A stretch of DNA of 31,458 nt from a virus, in IMG/VR virus record IMGVR_UViG_3300034061_001534, positions 1 through 31,458 of that record; one strand, given 5' to 3'. Positions 20,367 to 28,671 of this stretch are shown one piece after another. The translations under genes and the position numbers were made by a program. The notes under the pieces are model-generated. The model had not been told where the DNA came from and searched no databases. It saw only the letters and a program-made list of their open reading frames with translations. Every line of letters begins with the position of its first letter. Position 1 is the first letter of the stretch.

Positions 20367-23002
20367 TGAATCAAGTAATACTTACGCTTACTGACAACGA
20401 CGGAAATAGTGCGATTCTCGACCTTTACGAGAACGAGAAGATGCACTTGAACTACAAGTTCACAGACATCACCGACTTCGCTTCTGTGGGTAATTACTCG
20501 CAAGAGTTTCGCGTTCCTGCCAGTAAGACTAACACGGACTTCTTTGGTGCTATTTTCAACGTAAACTTCGACGGGTGGTTTGACTTTCGCAAGAAGGTCG
20601 ACGCGGTGTTAACGGTGAACACAATACCAATTGCAAGCGGTCACATTCAAGTCAAGAAGTTGTACTGGCAGAGTGGTAAGTTGTTCGAATTTGAGGTTGT
20701 ATTCTTTGGTGAAGTTCCAAACCTTGCAAGACTATTAAATGAAAAGAAACTTAAAGATATTGAATCGATTGTTGCTGGTGATTTGGACTACGATTTACTT
20801 CACGAAAATGTTGAAACACCACCTAACGCGCACACGATTTTAACTCTTTGCGATAAGTGGAATTTAACAGCAAGTAATACGGAAGGACAACCTGTTTATT
20901 CAACTACTATCGGAGGACAACCGACGTACAAACCGCTTTATGTTGGTCACTTAACACCAGCTGTCAAGGCGCAATACTTGTTCGACCAAATAATGAGCGA
21001 CGCAGGGTTGCAGTATTCGAGTGACTACTTAGGAGAGATACTCGAAGATGTGTACGTTCCTTTCGTGAATGGTCAGTATTTGAACGCTTCACTTGGATTA
21101 AACGATAACGCTTCAAATCTTGCTCTTGCTTCAGACGTGAACGGATTGACATTTGCACCTTCAAACAACATTTACAATTTATACAGCGCGTTAACTGAAT
21201 ACGAAGACGCGGGATCAAATTGGAGCGGTGGTGTTTTTACTGTTCCTTACACGGCACAATACTCTTTTCGTATTACTGCTCACGGAGTAGTTAACACTTT
21301 GAACGGACAAGATTTCGGAAACTATCCTTTACGACTTTTAGTTTATGTTGACAATGTTTATACATACGACTACGAATTACTTCAAACAAGTTATTTGTTT
21401 TATTTAGACACAACACAAACATTCTCATTTAATGAAGGGCAAGGAGTAAAATTTAAATTACAAATACTTCCACAAGATTCAACGGCAGGAACATTTACTT
21501 GGGACGTTGATTTATACGGAAACGCAGGTGTCAATTCTTTTGGAACAGGTTTAGAAATTGTAAGTATTGGAACGTCTTTAACAGGTGACCAAGTAGTAAT
21601 GGAGTTCAACGCTCCAGATATGCGACAAATAGATTTTATCACTTCTATTCAAAAGATGTTCAACCTTGTTTTCGTTGCGGACAAAACGCTTCCAAACACG
21701 CTTAAGATTGAACCAATGGTTGAGTATATCGCAAGTGGTAATACGCTCGATTGGTCGCAGAAAATGGACTTGTCGAAAGATATAATGTACTCTCCAACGA
21801 CAGACCTTCAGAAGGCGAAGTTCTCTTTCACATACGCAAGTGATTCAGACTTTTTCAATTCAGTTTACACCGATAACGGACGCACTTATGGACGCTACGA
21901 AGTAACCGAATCAGACTTTGAAGTAATCAATGAGTTCGCAACAGGTGAGGAAAAGGTTGAGTTAGCGTTTGCGTCTACACCTTCCGCTCCTGTCGAAAAT
22001 ACAGATGTAGTTGTTCCTAAATTCTTGAACGCTGAAGGACAATTCGTACAACCGAAGCCACGCATCCTTTATTACTTCGCAGACTTCTTCGTGAATATGT
22101 TTGACGAAGTAAGCGGTGACGTAGTGCAAACAGCGGTAAAGTGTTTGAATAACTATTCAACGATGAACGCAACTGTGTCCGATAGTGACTTAAACTTCGC
22201 TCCCGAAATACCGCCGCATACAATCATTGCGAATCCATATGACAACCTTTACAATCGTTGGTGGAGAAACTACTACCGCGAACTATTCGACGGACAAGCG
22301 AGAATCTTGGAAGGAATGTTTGCTCTTAGCTTAAACGACGTATTTAGTTTTCAATTCAGCGACAAGATTTGGATTATCGATTCTTGGTGGAGAGTTCTTG
22401 AAATTCAAGGCTACGTTGTAGGCGAACAAGACCTAACGAAAGTGAAACTTATTCGCGTTCTCGACATCGAAAATGGGTGCGACCTTATACCTGTTTCCGC
22501 TAATCTTGACCAATCGTTGAACTGGGAAACACCGAACGGTGATCCTGCGACGATAACACAAGATTGTTGTCTTCGTTTCGGCTACAATTGGAACAGCGCG
22601 AAAAACAACTGCTACTCGCAACCCAACAACGGAACGCGTTCTTTCATAACGCAACAAGCGCCTTCGTTAGCGCCAACGCGCTTCGGTGCGCCTGTTAGTT
22701 TTGGTGGTTCGATTAGTCAGCCAGTAAGAACGATAACGACAGACTACGTTGTAACGAATTTCGACAGAATGATTTTTGCAGATACGACAGGCGGAAGCAT
22801 CACAATTTATTTGCCTTCAGCAACGACAACGGCAGGACGCGAATTGATAATTCAAAAGTCGGTGGCGGCTAACGGAGTAACTATCCAAGCATACACAGGA
22901 GAAACGGTTGAAGGAAGCGGAAGCGTGACGTTGAGCGCAATGGGTGACACAATAACAATAATAAGTAATGGAAGCGACTTCAAAGGAACATCTACAAAAT
23001 AA
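20363..23002 (+). CDS. Large baseplate / tail-tip structural protein with fibre-like C-terminus
   Basis: 879 aa, the largest virion protein here. Its N-terminal half (ILTLTDNDGNSAILDLY, then YSQEFRVPASKTN) is beta-rich, like tail-tip hub proteins that carry fibres. The C-terminal 95 residues (VVTNFDRMIFADTTGG, SITIYLPSATTTAGRE, then SGSVTLSAMGDTITI) resemble a fibre or adhesin domain. It comes just before the tape measure and next to the other tip protein, as the baseplate hub does in siphoviruses. It may anchor the receptor-binding fibre. It overlaps the next gene by 35 nt. Confidence 0.65.
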   Translation: MMNQVILTLTDNDGNSAILDLYENEKMHLNYKFTDITDFASVGNYSQEFRVPASKTNTDFFGAIFNVNFDGWFDFRKKVDAVLTVNTIPIASGHIQVKKLYWQSGKLFEFEVVFFGEVPNLARLLNEKKLKDIESIVAGDLDYDLLHENVETPPNAHTILTLCDKWNLTASNTEGQPVYSTTIGGQPTYKPLYVGHLTPAVKAQYLFDQIMSDAGLQYSSDYLGEILEDVYVPFVNGQYLNASLGLNDNASNLALASDVNGLTFAPSNNIYNLYSALTEYEDAGSNWSGGVFTVPYTAQYSFRITAHGVVNTLNGQDFGNYPLRLLVYVDNVYTYDYELLQTSYLFYLDTTQTFSFNEGQGVKFKLQILPQDSTAGTFTWDVDLYGNAGVNSFGTGLEIVSIGTSLTGDQVVMEFNAPDMRQIDFITSIQKMFNLVFVADKTLPNTLKIEPMVEYIASGNTLDWSQKMDLSKDIMYSPTTDLQKAKFSFTYASDSDFFNSVYTDNGRTYGRYEVTESDFEVINEFATGEEKVELAFASTPSAPVENTDVVVPKFLNAEGQFVQPKPRILYYFADFFVNMFDEVSGDVVQTAVKCLNNYSTMNATVSDSDLNFAPEIPPHTIIANPYDNLYNRWWRNYYRELFDGQARILEGMFALSLNDVFSFQFSDKIWIIDSWWRVLEIQGYVVGEQDLTKVKLIRVLDIENGCDLIPVSANLDQSLNWETPNGDPATITQDCCLRFGYNWNSAKNNCYSQPNNGTRSFITQQAPSLAPTRFGAPVSFGGSISQPVRTITTDYVVTNFDRMIFADTTGGSITIYLPSATTTAGRELIIQKSVAANGVTIQAYTGETVEGSGSVTLSAMGDTITIISNGSDFKGTSTK

Positions 23003-23186
23003 AGCAGGCGCAATGGTCGCTTGTTTAGAGTTTATTAAACTCAATGTAAAGAGCGAAAGTGAGTTCGGCAAAGTGGCGAACGGAAAGCGTAAACTACAAA
23101 TGTGGAAGCACTACGCGTGGAAAGTAACGCGTATTTCGGTAAACCTCGCATTTTGGATATTTATCTTATATAAACTACTATTCTAA
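22968..23186 (+). CDS. Small basic protein with C-terminal membrane segment, 72 aa
   Basis: Begins MEATSKEHLQNKAGAM and has a basic mid-part (KRKLQMWKHYAWKVTR) and a C-terminal hydrophobic helix (VNLAFWIFILYKLLF). The gene starts inside the preceding baseplate gene and ends directly before the tape measure ATG. The TM segment may help insertion into the host envelope during DNA entry, or it could be a minor virion protein. This is inferred from topology and position. Confidence 0.55.
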   Translation: MEATSKEHLQNKAGAMVACLEFIKLNVKSESEFGKVANGKRKLQMWKHYAWKVTRISVNLAFWIFILYKLLF

Positions 23187-25226
23187 ATGGCGAATACAAT
23201 TGATTTTAATGTAGGCACAAACGCAATGACCGTCCTCAATCAGACGGCAACAGCGGCAGACAATACAGCGAAAGGATTTACATCTGCGAAGGCGGAGTTA
23301 CGCGCGTTGAATCAGCAGTTGTTGCAAATGGATTCTTCGAGTGAGGAGTTCAAGAAAGCGTCTGAACGTGCTGCTGAGTTGAAAGATAACATAAGCGACT
23401 TATCCGCTGAGATTAGTGCCAACGCGGGTAATGCATTTGAAGGTCTTTCGAACAACGTTAACTTGTTTGGTAGTCGTCTTATGGACTTGGACTTGAAAGG
23501 AGCAGGACAAGCGTTGAGTGGAATGGGTGCGGCAGTTTCTCGAATAAATTTCAAGACTGTCAAAGATGAATTAGGTGGTTTAGCCAAAGGGTTGAAAGAT
23601 TTAGGAACGGCTGTTTTGACTAATCCATTCTTTTTGATTGTTGGTGTTTTGGCTGCTATTGCTTACAATTTTGAAGAGATTTCAAAGTGGGCAACGCAAA
23701 CTTCATTAAGCCAACAGAATTTAGCGAAAGCAACAGAAGACTTAAACAAAGCAACCGAACAAGAACTTCTTAAAGGTGCTGAAAAAATAACTCAAATTGA
23801 AGTCTTAACAGCGAGAGTTAAAGACAACAATTTAACAGAGAAAGAAAGAAGACAAGCGTTGAAAGATTTAGAGACAATGTACCCAGCGTACTTCTCAAAT
23901 CTTAACGGAGACATCAACGACACGGAAGCGTTAAACGCAGCGAAAGAAAAGTTAATTGCAAACATTAAATCAGAAGCAAAAGCGAACGCGGCAAAGTCTT
24001 TACTTGAGGCGGAATACGCAAAGAAGTTGGCTTTAGAAACTGAAGTAAACACAAAGAAAGCAAAGTTTACACAAGAGCAATTAAACGAGGCTTTAGAAAA
24101 TGCGAAGTTCAACCAACAAACATTCTTCAAAGACGCAAACCAAAATTTAAGTGACTGGTATAACGGAACGGAAGGAATTGGAAAAGCACAACTTGACCTT
24201 GAACAAAGTATCGAGCGAATTGCATTTCTTGAAAAAGAGGCAACGTCTGCTGTTTTAGCAAATGTTGAAACTGAAGTAAAAGGAATAAGAGAAAAAACAA
24301 AGGCAGCGGTAACAGCAGCACAAACGGAAGCGGAAAAGAAAGAGGCGGAGCGTCAAAAAGAACTTGAAGCAAACGCGGTAAAGGCTGCAAAAGAATTAAA
24401 ACAAGAGAAAGAACTTGCAGACGCAAAACTTAAAGTTCGTGAAGATTATATCAAAGCAAATCAAGGCGCACAAGCCAACGAACTTTATGAGTTAGAAAAG
24501 AAAAAAGAACTTGAACTTCAAACGTGGGAAGGAGCAGAAGAAGATAAAGTTTTTATCATTGAAAAATATCGTCTTTTAGAATTAGACATTGAAAAAAAAT
24601 ACGACGATTTAGCACTTCAACAACAAATTGAGGCTAACGACAAGCAAAAGGCTATTGACGAAAAAGCAAAAGAAGACGAGTTAGCAAGAGAGAAACAATT
24701 AGCCACTGACAAGTTAGAAGCGGAACGTGCGTTAATTGATGCGAAATTCACTCTTGCTTCCGCTTCGGTGAACTTATTAGGTACACTATTCGCAAAGAAT
24801 AAGAAAGCGGCAGACGTTGCCTTTGCACTTGACAAAGCGTTAGCCATTGCACAAGTAGTCGTGAACACGCAACGAGAAATAAGCAGTTACAATTCGAACC
24901 CATTCTGGTCTGCTTCAATAGACGGTGGTGCTTCAATTAAGATTCCTGCAATCATTGGAGCTAAGCTTCGTGCTGCGGCTTCCATTGCAACAATAGCAGG
25001 AACGGCAATAGGTCGTTTTGCAGGTGGTGGCGCAAGTGGTGGTAGTGGATCAGGAGCAAATGGCGGTGGCGGAACAACCGCTCCTTCACCTGCGAACTTC
25101 GCCTTTGTAGGCAACCAACCCAACCAACAACAACCACCATTACAAGCGTACGTTGTTGGAACGCAAGTCAGCAGCAATTTAGAGGCTCAACAATTAATTC
25201 AAAACCAATCAAGATTAGGAGGATAA
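23187..25226 (+). CDS. Tape measure protein
   Basis: 679 aa. It has long charged, Ala/Glu/Lys-rich coiled-coil regions (about 190-530), a hydrophobic patch TNPFFLIVGVLAAIAY (about 145-163) that could cross the host membrane, a second hydrophobic part around 585-610 and a Gly-rich stretch (about 612-630). It sets tail length during assembly and leaves the tail first on infection. By the usual 0.15 nm per residue the tail would be about 100 nm, an inference from length only. It stands next to the chaperone and baseplate genes as expected, although the protease and head genes follow it, which is an unusual order. Confidence 0.82.
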   Translation: MANTIDFNVGTNAMTVLNQTATAADNTAKGFTSAKAELRALNQQLLQMDSSSEEFKKASERAAELKDNISDLSAEISANAGNAFEGLSNNVNLFGSRLMDLDLKGAGQALSGMGAAVSRINFKTVKDELGGLAKGLKDLGTAVLTNPFFLIVGVLAAIAYNFEEISKWATQTSLSQQNLAKATEDLNKATEQELLKGAEKITQIEVLTARVKDNNLTEKERRQALKDLETMYPAYFSNLNGDINDTEALNAAKEKLIANIKSEAKANAAKSLLEAEYAKKLALETEVNTKKAKFTQEQLNEALENAKFNQQTFFKDANQNLSDWYNGTEGIGKAQLDLEQSIERIAFLEKEATSAVLANVETEVKGIREKTKAAVTAAQTEAEKKEAERQKELEANAVKAAKELKQEKELADAKLKVREDYIKANQGAQANELYELEKKKELELQTWEGAEEDKVFIIEKYRLLELDIEKKYDDLALQQQIEANDKQKAIDEKAKEDELAREKQLATDKLEAERALIDAKFTLASASVNLLGTLFAKNKKAADVAFALDKALAIAQVVVNTQREISSYNSNPFWSASIDGGASIKIPAIIGAKLRAAASIATIAGTAIGRFAGGGASGGSGSGANGGGGTTAPSPANFAFVGNQPNQQQPPLQAYVVGTQVSSNLEAQQLIQNQSRLGG

Positions 25227-25230
25227 AACA

Positions 25231-25818
25231 ATGAAAAAAATTAAAGTTATTGAATACGGAATCGACGATGCAGGACTGCTCGGAGTGTACGCGATAAGCG
25301 TCGTAGAACAACCTGCAATCGGTGTAGACTTCGTTGCACTATCAGAACAACACAGCGTGAAGTTCAAAGAAGATTTCAGAGGTCTTTTGTATGGAGCCTT
25401 ATTGATTCCCGATCAACTTATTTACCGACGCAACGACGAAACGGACGAAGAATACTACGTTAAGTATTCCAAAGATACCATTCGTGCAATTGCTTACAAT
25501 TATTTGAAACAAGCAAACCAAAACAACGCAACAGTTGAACACGCGAAAGTTGTTGACGGAGTTTCTTTGGTTGAGACGTGGATAATCGAAGGCGAGAACG
25601 ACAAGTCAAAGAACTTCGGCTTTGACCTTCCAGAAGGTACTTGGTTCGGTTGCATGAAAGTGGAGAATGAAGAAGTAAAGAAGCAAATACAAAATAAAGA
25701 GGTGTTAGGTTTCTCAATTGAGGGAAACTTTATCGCAGAGAAAGAAATGTATTTGAGTAAGCACGAAGAATTTGCAGCACTTCTTGATGAAATAAACGAA
25801 CTTTTAAAAGAAGAATAA
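25231..25818 (+). CDS. XkdF-like prohead protease
   Basis: 195 aa. The C-terminal part reads NFGFDLPEGTWFGCMKV and VLGFSIEGNF, matching the XkdF family of phage prohead serine proteases. Probable catalytic residues are His104 in VEHAK and Ser162 in GFSIEG, the usual His/Ser pair of this fold. It cleaves scaffold and possibly capsid protein during maturation. Scaffold and major capsid genes follow, which agrees with that role. It begins 4 nt after the tape measure. Confidence 0.85.
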   Translation: MKKIKVIEYGIDDAGLLGVYAISVVEQPAIGVDFVALSEQHSVKFKEDFRGLLYGALLIPDQLIYRRNDETDEEYYVKYSKDTIRAIAYNYLKQANQNNATVEHAKVVDGVSLVETWIIEGENDKSKNFGFDLPEGTWFGCMKVENEEVKKQIQNKEVLGFSIEGNFIAEKEMYLSKHEEFAALLDEINELLKEE

Positions 25819-25995
25819 ATGAATATCGAGGCAGGTGGGTTTTTAAAGTTGGAATTGTTCAACGATGACGCTAACCTGTTTCTCAATGCTCTCACGAAGA
25901 TTACCAATGAGGGCGGTAAAATGGGTTTTAAGACGTATGGATTGAACGAAGATGAATTGAAAGTATTGAATACTATTCTTGACAATTTAGGATAA
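25819..25995 (+). CDS. Small hypothetical protein between protease and scaffold, 58 aa
   Basis: Begins MNIEAGGFLKLELF and ends ILDNLG. It starts exactly after the protease stop (TAAATG), so it is co-translated with it. A short strand-helix protein with a DANLFLNALTKI segment and a LNEDELKVLNTI helix. No known motif. A hairpin follows 6 bases after its stop. Confidence 0.6.
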   Translation: MNIEAGGFLKLELFNDDANLFLNALTKITNEGGKMGFKTYGLNEDELKVLNTILDNLG

Positions 25996-26000
25996 AAAAA

Positions 26001-26024
26001 ACGGAGGGTAATCACTCCCTCCGT
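26001..26024 (-). terminator. Perfect 8-bp hairpin whose T tract lies on the minus strand
   Basis: Arms 26001-26008 (ACGGAGGG) and 26017-26024 (CCCTCCGT) pair perfectly around an 8-base loop. On the minus strand the stem is followed by a run of eight T (plus-strand A from 25994), making an intrinsic terminator in that direction. On the plus strand no T run follows, so forward transcripts from the protease operon may only be slowed or processed here. Confidence 0.7.
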
Positions 26025-26121
26025 CAAACCTAAAAATCAAATTCAACCTATGAAAAATCGAATTACGAAACAAATATACATCTTTTTATATCTATCATTC
26101 AAACAAACAATTAACAGAATT

Positions 26122-26694
26122 ATGAATTTACGAGAAAAAGTAAACGCTCTTTTCGCAAAACACAACGTTAGCCTATCAGCCGAAGAGGTTGTTGAGGTTA
26201 AACAAATGGTTGAGGCGATATTAGAGGACGGTACAAGCATTTACTCAGACAGCGACACTTGGGCAGCTGGTGTTCGTGTATTCGGCAAAGACGCAGAAGG
26301 CAACGAGGTTGTTTTGGCTGACGGCGAGTACAAGACAGCTGAAAGCATCATCGTTGTAGTTGCTGACGGTGTTGTAACCGAGTTAAAGCCAATGGAAGAA
26401 GAAAAAGAACCAGAGGTTGAAGTAGTAATCGAAGAAGAACAAACTTCTGAGGTTGTTGCTGAAGAATCACTAAGCGCAGAGGTTGAAGGACTTTTGTCGT
26501 TGGTTGCTAAGTTGGAAAGCGAACTTGCTGACATTAAGAAAGCAAACGAAACACTTTCAAGCGAAGTAACAAAATTAAGCGCACAGCCTGCTGCGTCTTC
26601 AATCAAAGAAGTAAAACAGGCAAAACAAACACCTTCAAAGCCATACGCTAAAATGTCGGCTGAGGAGCGTTTCTTATTTCATCTTAAAAAATAA
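26122..26694 (+). CDS. Putative scaffolding protein
   Basis: 190 aa from the ATG at 26122; a 24-residue extension from an ATG at 26050 is in frame but looks like leader sequence. It is acidic, with a Glu/Val-rich stretch (about 95-130), a coiled-coil region (AKLESELADIKKANETLSSEV) and a basic C-terminus (SKPYAKMSAEERFLFHLKK). Long helical proteins of this composition, placed between a prohead protease and the major capsid gene, are usually the scaffold that shapes the prohead and is then digested. The upstream A/T-rich leader may carry a promoter. Confidence 0.65.
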   Translation: MNLREKVNALFAKHNVSLSAEEVVEVKQMVEAILEDGTSIYSDSDTWAAGVRVFGKDAEGNEVVLADGEYKTAESIIVVVADGVVTELKPMEEEKEPEVEVVIEEEQTSEVVAEESLSAEVEGLLSLVAKLESELADIKKANETLSSEVTKLSAQPAASSIKEVKQAKQTPSKPYAKMSAEERFLFHLKK

Positions 26695-26714
26695 AAAAAA
26701 ACAAACAATAAAAA

Positions 26715-27617
26715 ATGGCTACTACTACAAATTTGACCACAACATACGCTGGTCGCGAGGCGGCAGGTTATATCCGTGCTGCGTTTTTAAGCAACGAATC
26801 ACTTTCTGCGCTTACAGTAAAAGAAAACATCGAGTACAAACAAGTTGTTCGTCGTCTTGTTGACAACATAACTTTCGCAAATGCTACTTGTGACTTCACT
26901 CCAACAGGAACTGTTAACTTAACAGAGCGCATCTTAACTTTGGAGAAATTCCAAGTACAGCGCGAATTGTGTAAAAATACGTTTTTATCGGATTGGGAAT
27001 CTCGTTCAGAGCAAAACAACGAACTTCACGCTTCATTGACCGACGCATTAATTGCTAACGTAATGGCAGGTGTTGCAGCTCGTAACGAAGTTTTGATTTG
27101 GCAAGGTGTTAACGCAAACGCAGGTGAGTACGCAGGATTCGAGACATTGTTCTTGGCTGATGCTGCTGTTCTTGACGTTGCTGATCCAGAGGCAATCACT
27201 TCTGCAAACGTAATCGACGAAATGAACAAACTTGTTTTAACACTTCCAACACGCGTTCGTCGCGCTACTGAGAAGCCTGTTATCGCGGTTTCTTCAAATG
27301 TTGCTGAAGCATTCAGAACTGCAATCTTAGGTCTTGGCGGTGGTTCTTACTTGTATCAAGGAGAAACTGTTAAGATGACTTGGCAGGGACAATACGACAT
27401 CATCGAGTGTCCTGGTATGTCTGACGACACAATGGCTATGTACCAAAAGTCAAACCTTTGGTTCGGAACTAACTTACTTGACCAATGGAACACCGTTGCA
27501 GTTTTAGATATGTATCAGTACGATCTATCAAACAACGTTCGTTTCTCTTGTTCATTCTTCGCAGGTGTTCAGTACGGATTCGGTGACGAAATCGCATTCT
27601 ACCAATACTCTGCATAA
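26715..27617 (+). CDS. Major capsid protein, HK97-like
   Basis: 300 aa, no Cys cluster, no membrane segment. It is rich in Ala, Asn and Val with strand-helix alternation like the HK97 fold, with a likely A-domain around VIAVSSNVAEAFRTAILGLGGG and WQGQYDIIECPGMS. It follows the scaffold gene after 20 nt and is followed by a strong terminator, as highly expressed capsid genes usually are. The N-terminus (MATTTNLTTTYAGREAAGYI) may be the part removed by the XkdF-type protease. Family assignment is by context and general fold features. Confidence 0.78.
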   Translation: MATTTNLTTTYAGREAAGYIRAAFLSNESLSALTVKENIEYKQVVRRLVDNITFANATCDFTPTGTVNLTERILTLEKFQVQRELCKNTFLSDWESRSEQNNELHASLTDALIANVMAGVAARNEVLIWQGVNANAGEYAGFETLFLADAAVLDVADPEAITSANVIDEMNKLVLTLPTRVRRATEKPVIAVSSNVAEAFRTAILGLGGGSYLYQGETVKMTWQGQYDIIECPGMSDDTMAMYQKSNLWFGTNLLDQWNTVAVLDMYQYDLSNNVRFSCSFFAGVQYGFGDEIAFYQYSA

Positions 27618-27644
27618 TCTCAACCATTCTAACCCTTGCATAAT

Positions 27645-27676
27645 AGAGGTGGTGGCATAAAAACCACCCCTCTTTT
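27645..27676 (+). terminator. Terminator after the major capsid gene
   Basis: A 10-bp stem with one bulged T: AGAGG-t-GGTGG (27645-27655) pairs with CCACC-CCTCT (27664-27673), with an 8-base loop and a short T run behind it (27673-27676). It would limit read-through from the capsid gene into the next genes. Confidence 0.75.
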
Positions 27677-27698
27677 GTGCTAATAAAATAATAATAAT

Positions 27699-28211
27699 AT
27701 GGCTTGTGAATTAAGTACAGGATTTACACTCGATTGCAAAGACGGAATCGGTGGTATCAAAAAAATAGTTTTGGTTGACAAAACAGAAGTAACGTCTTTT
27801 ACTTTAGACGCGAACGAAATTGTAACTGCAATCAACGGCCCTGCAAGTGGTGATTTGTACACTTACGAACTACCAACGCAAACAGGATCGTTTGAAGAAA
27901 CAATTAACTTCAACCGCGACAACGGAACGGTATTCTACACGCAAACTGTGAACGTAATGTTGCAAAAATTATCAAGCGCAAAGCGTTTGGAATTGCAATC
28001 AGTTGCACAAGCACGCGTGATTGTTTTCGTTGAAGACACTAATGGAAATTGGTGGGCTGTTGGATACGAATATGGAGCAGACCTTTCAACTGGAACTGCT
28101 GCAACAGGAACTGTTCTTGGAGATATGAACGGATACACTTTGGCTTTCGTTCACGAGGCTGCAAAACGCGCTTACAAATTGAGCGGTGCGCCTTCGACAA
28201 TTCTTGACTAA
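27699..28211 (+). CDS. Putative major tail tube protein
   Basis: 170 aa, beta-rich, begins MACELSTGFTLDCKDGIGG. It alternates hydrophobic strands (IKKIVLVDKTEVTSFTL, VNVMLQKLSSAKRLEL) with Gly/Asn/Asp turns and has no charged coiled coil. It is isolated by a terminator on each side, the layout of very strongly expressed virion genes, and follows the major capsid gene. Tube proteins of this size assemble hexameric rings around the tape measure. No diagnostic motif is visible; a capsid decoration protein is the alternative. Confidence 0.55.
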   Translation: MACELSTGFTLDCKDGIGGIKKIVLVDKTEVTSFTLDANEIVTAINGPASGDLYTYELPTQTGSFEETINFNRDNGTVFYTQTVNVMLQKLSSAKRLELQSVAQARVIVFVEDTNGNWWAVGYEYGADLSTGTAATGTVLGDMNGYTLAFVHEAAKRAYKLSGAPSTILD

Positions 28212-28229
28212 TCAATAAAAAACTTTTAC

Positions 28230-28258
28230 ACACATAGGGACAAAGCGTCCCTACGTGT
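28230..28258 (+). terminator. Terminator after the putative tail tube gene
   Basis: Inverted repeat with TAGGGAC/GTCCCTA inner arms (28235-28241, 28247-28253) and outer ACAC/GTGT pairing with one mismatch, about 12 bp in total around a 5-base loop. Downstream is an AT-rich TGTAATTTTAG rather than a clean T tract. It separates the tube gene from the next virion gene. Confidence 0.7.
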
Positions 28259-28286
28259 TGTAATTTTAGCGTAAAGGAATAAGGGA

Positions 28287-28670
28287 ATGGTTTACCTCAA
28301 CACAAACACAGCGAATCAATACGCGTGGCTTTCACTCGATGAAGGTCGCCAGTATTTCAATGTTGCCTTTACACACTACCTACTCGTTTTGACTTACGAA
28401 ATGACAGGAGAACAACTCGCGCAAGTAGTAACCGTGATAAACGAGAACGAACGCGTGACAAAAATAAGACTTACCACAGTTGGATTGACCGATGCAGGAC
28501 GTTATCATTACGAAGTGTATGGTCAAAACAGCTCAAGCAATATAAACCCAACCAATGCTTCCGTCGTTGGATTGGTTGAAAAGGGTTTGATGATTTTACA
28601 AGACGGAACAATTTACTTTGACGTTTCAACACCTACGATTCCCGTAGATGTAATTTATACAGGCGCATAA
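28287..28670 (+). CDS. Small virion-associated protein, 127 aa
   Basis: Begins MVYLNTNTANQYAWLSLDEGR. Beta-rich, with strands such as FTHYLLVLTYEMTG and IRLTTVGLTDAGRYHYEVYGQ, recalling an immunoglobulin-like or fibre-associated domain. It stands between the tube and portal genes after a terminator and overlaps nothing. Structural role assumed from position. Confidence 0.6.
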   Translation: MVYLNTNTANQYAWLSLDEGRQYFNVAFTHYLLVLTYEMTGEQLAQVVTVINENERVTKIRLTTVGLTDAGRYHYEVYGQNSSSNINPTNASVVGLVEKGLMILQDGTIYFDVSTPTIPVDVIYTGA

Positions 28671-28671
28671 A

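Noticed and set aside
25994-26121. Extra N-terminal part of the scaffold gene from the ATG at 26050
   Set aside because: The 24 added residues are hydrophobic and basic, unlike the rest of the protein, and the DNA reads like an AT-rich leader; the ATG at 26122 has the better context.
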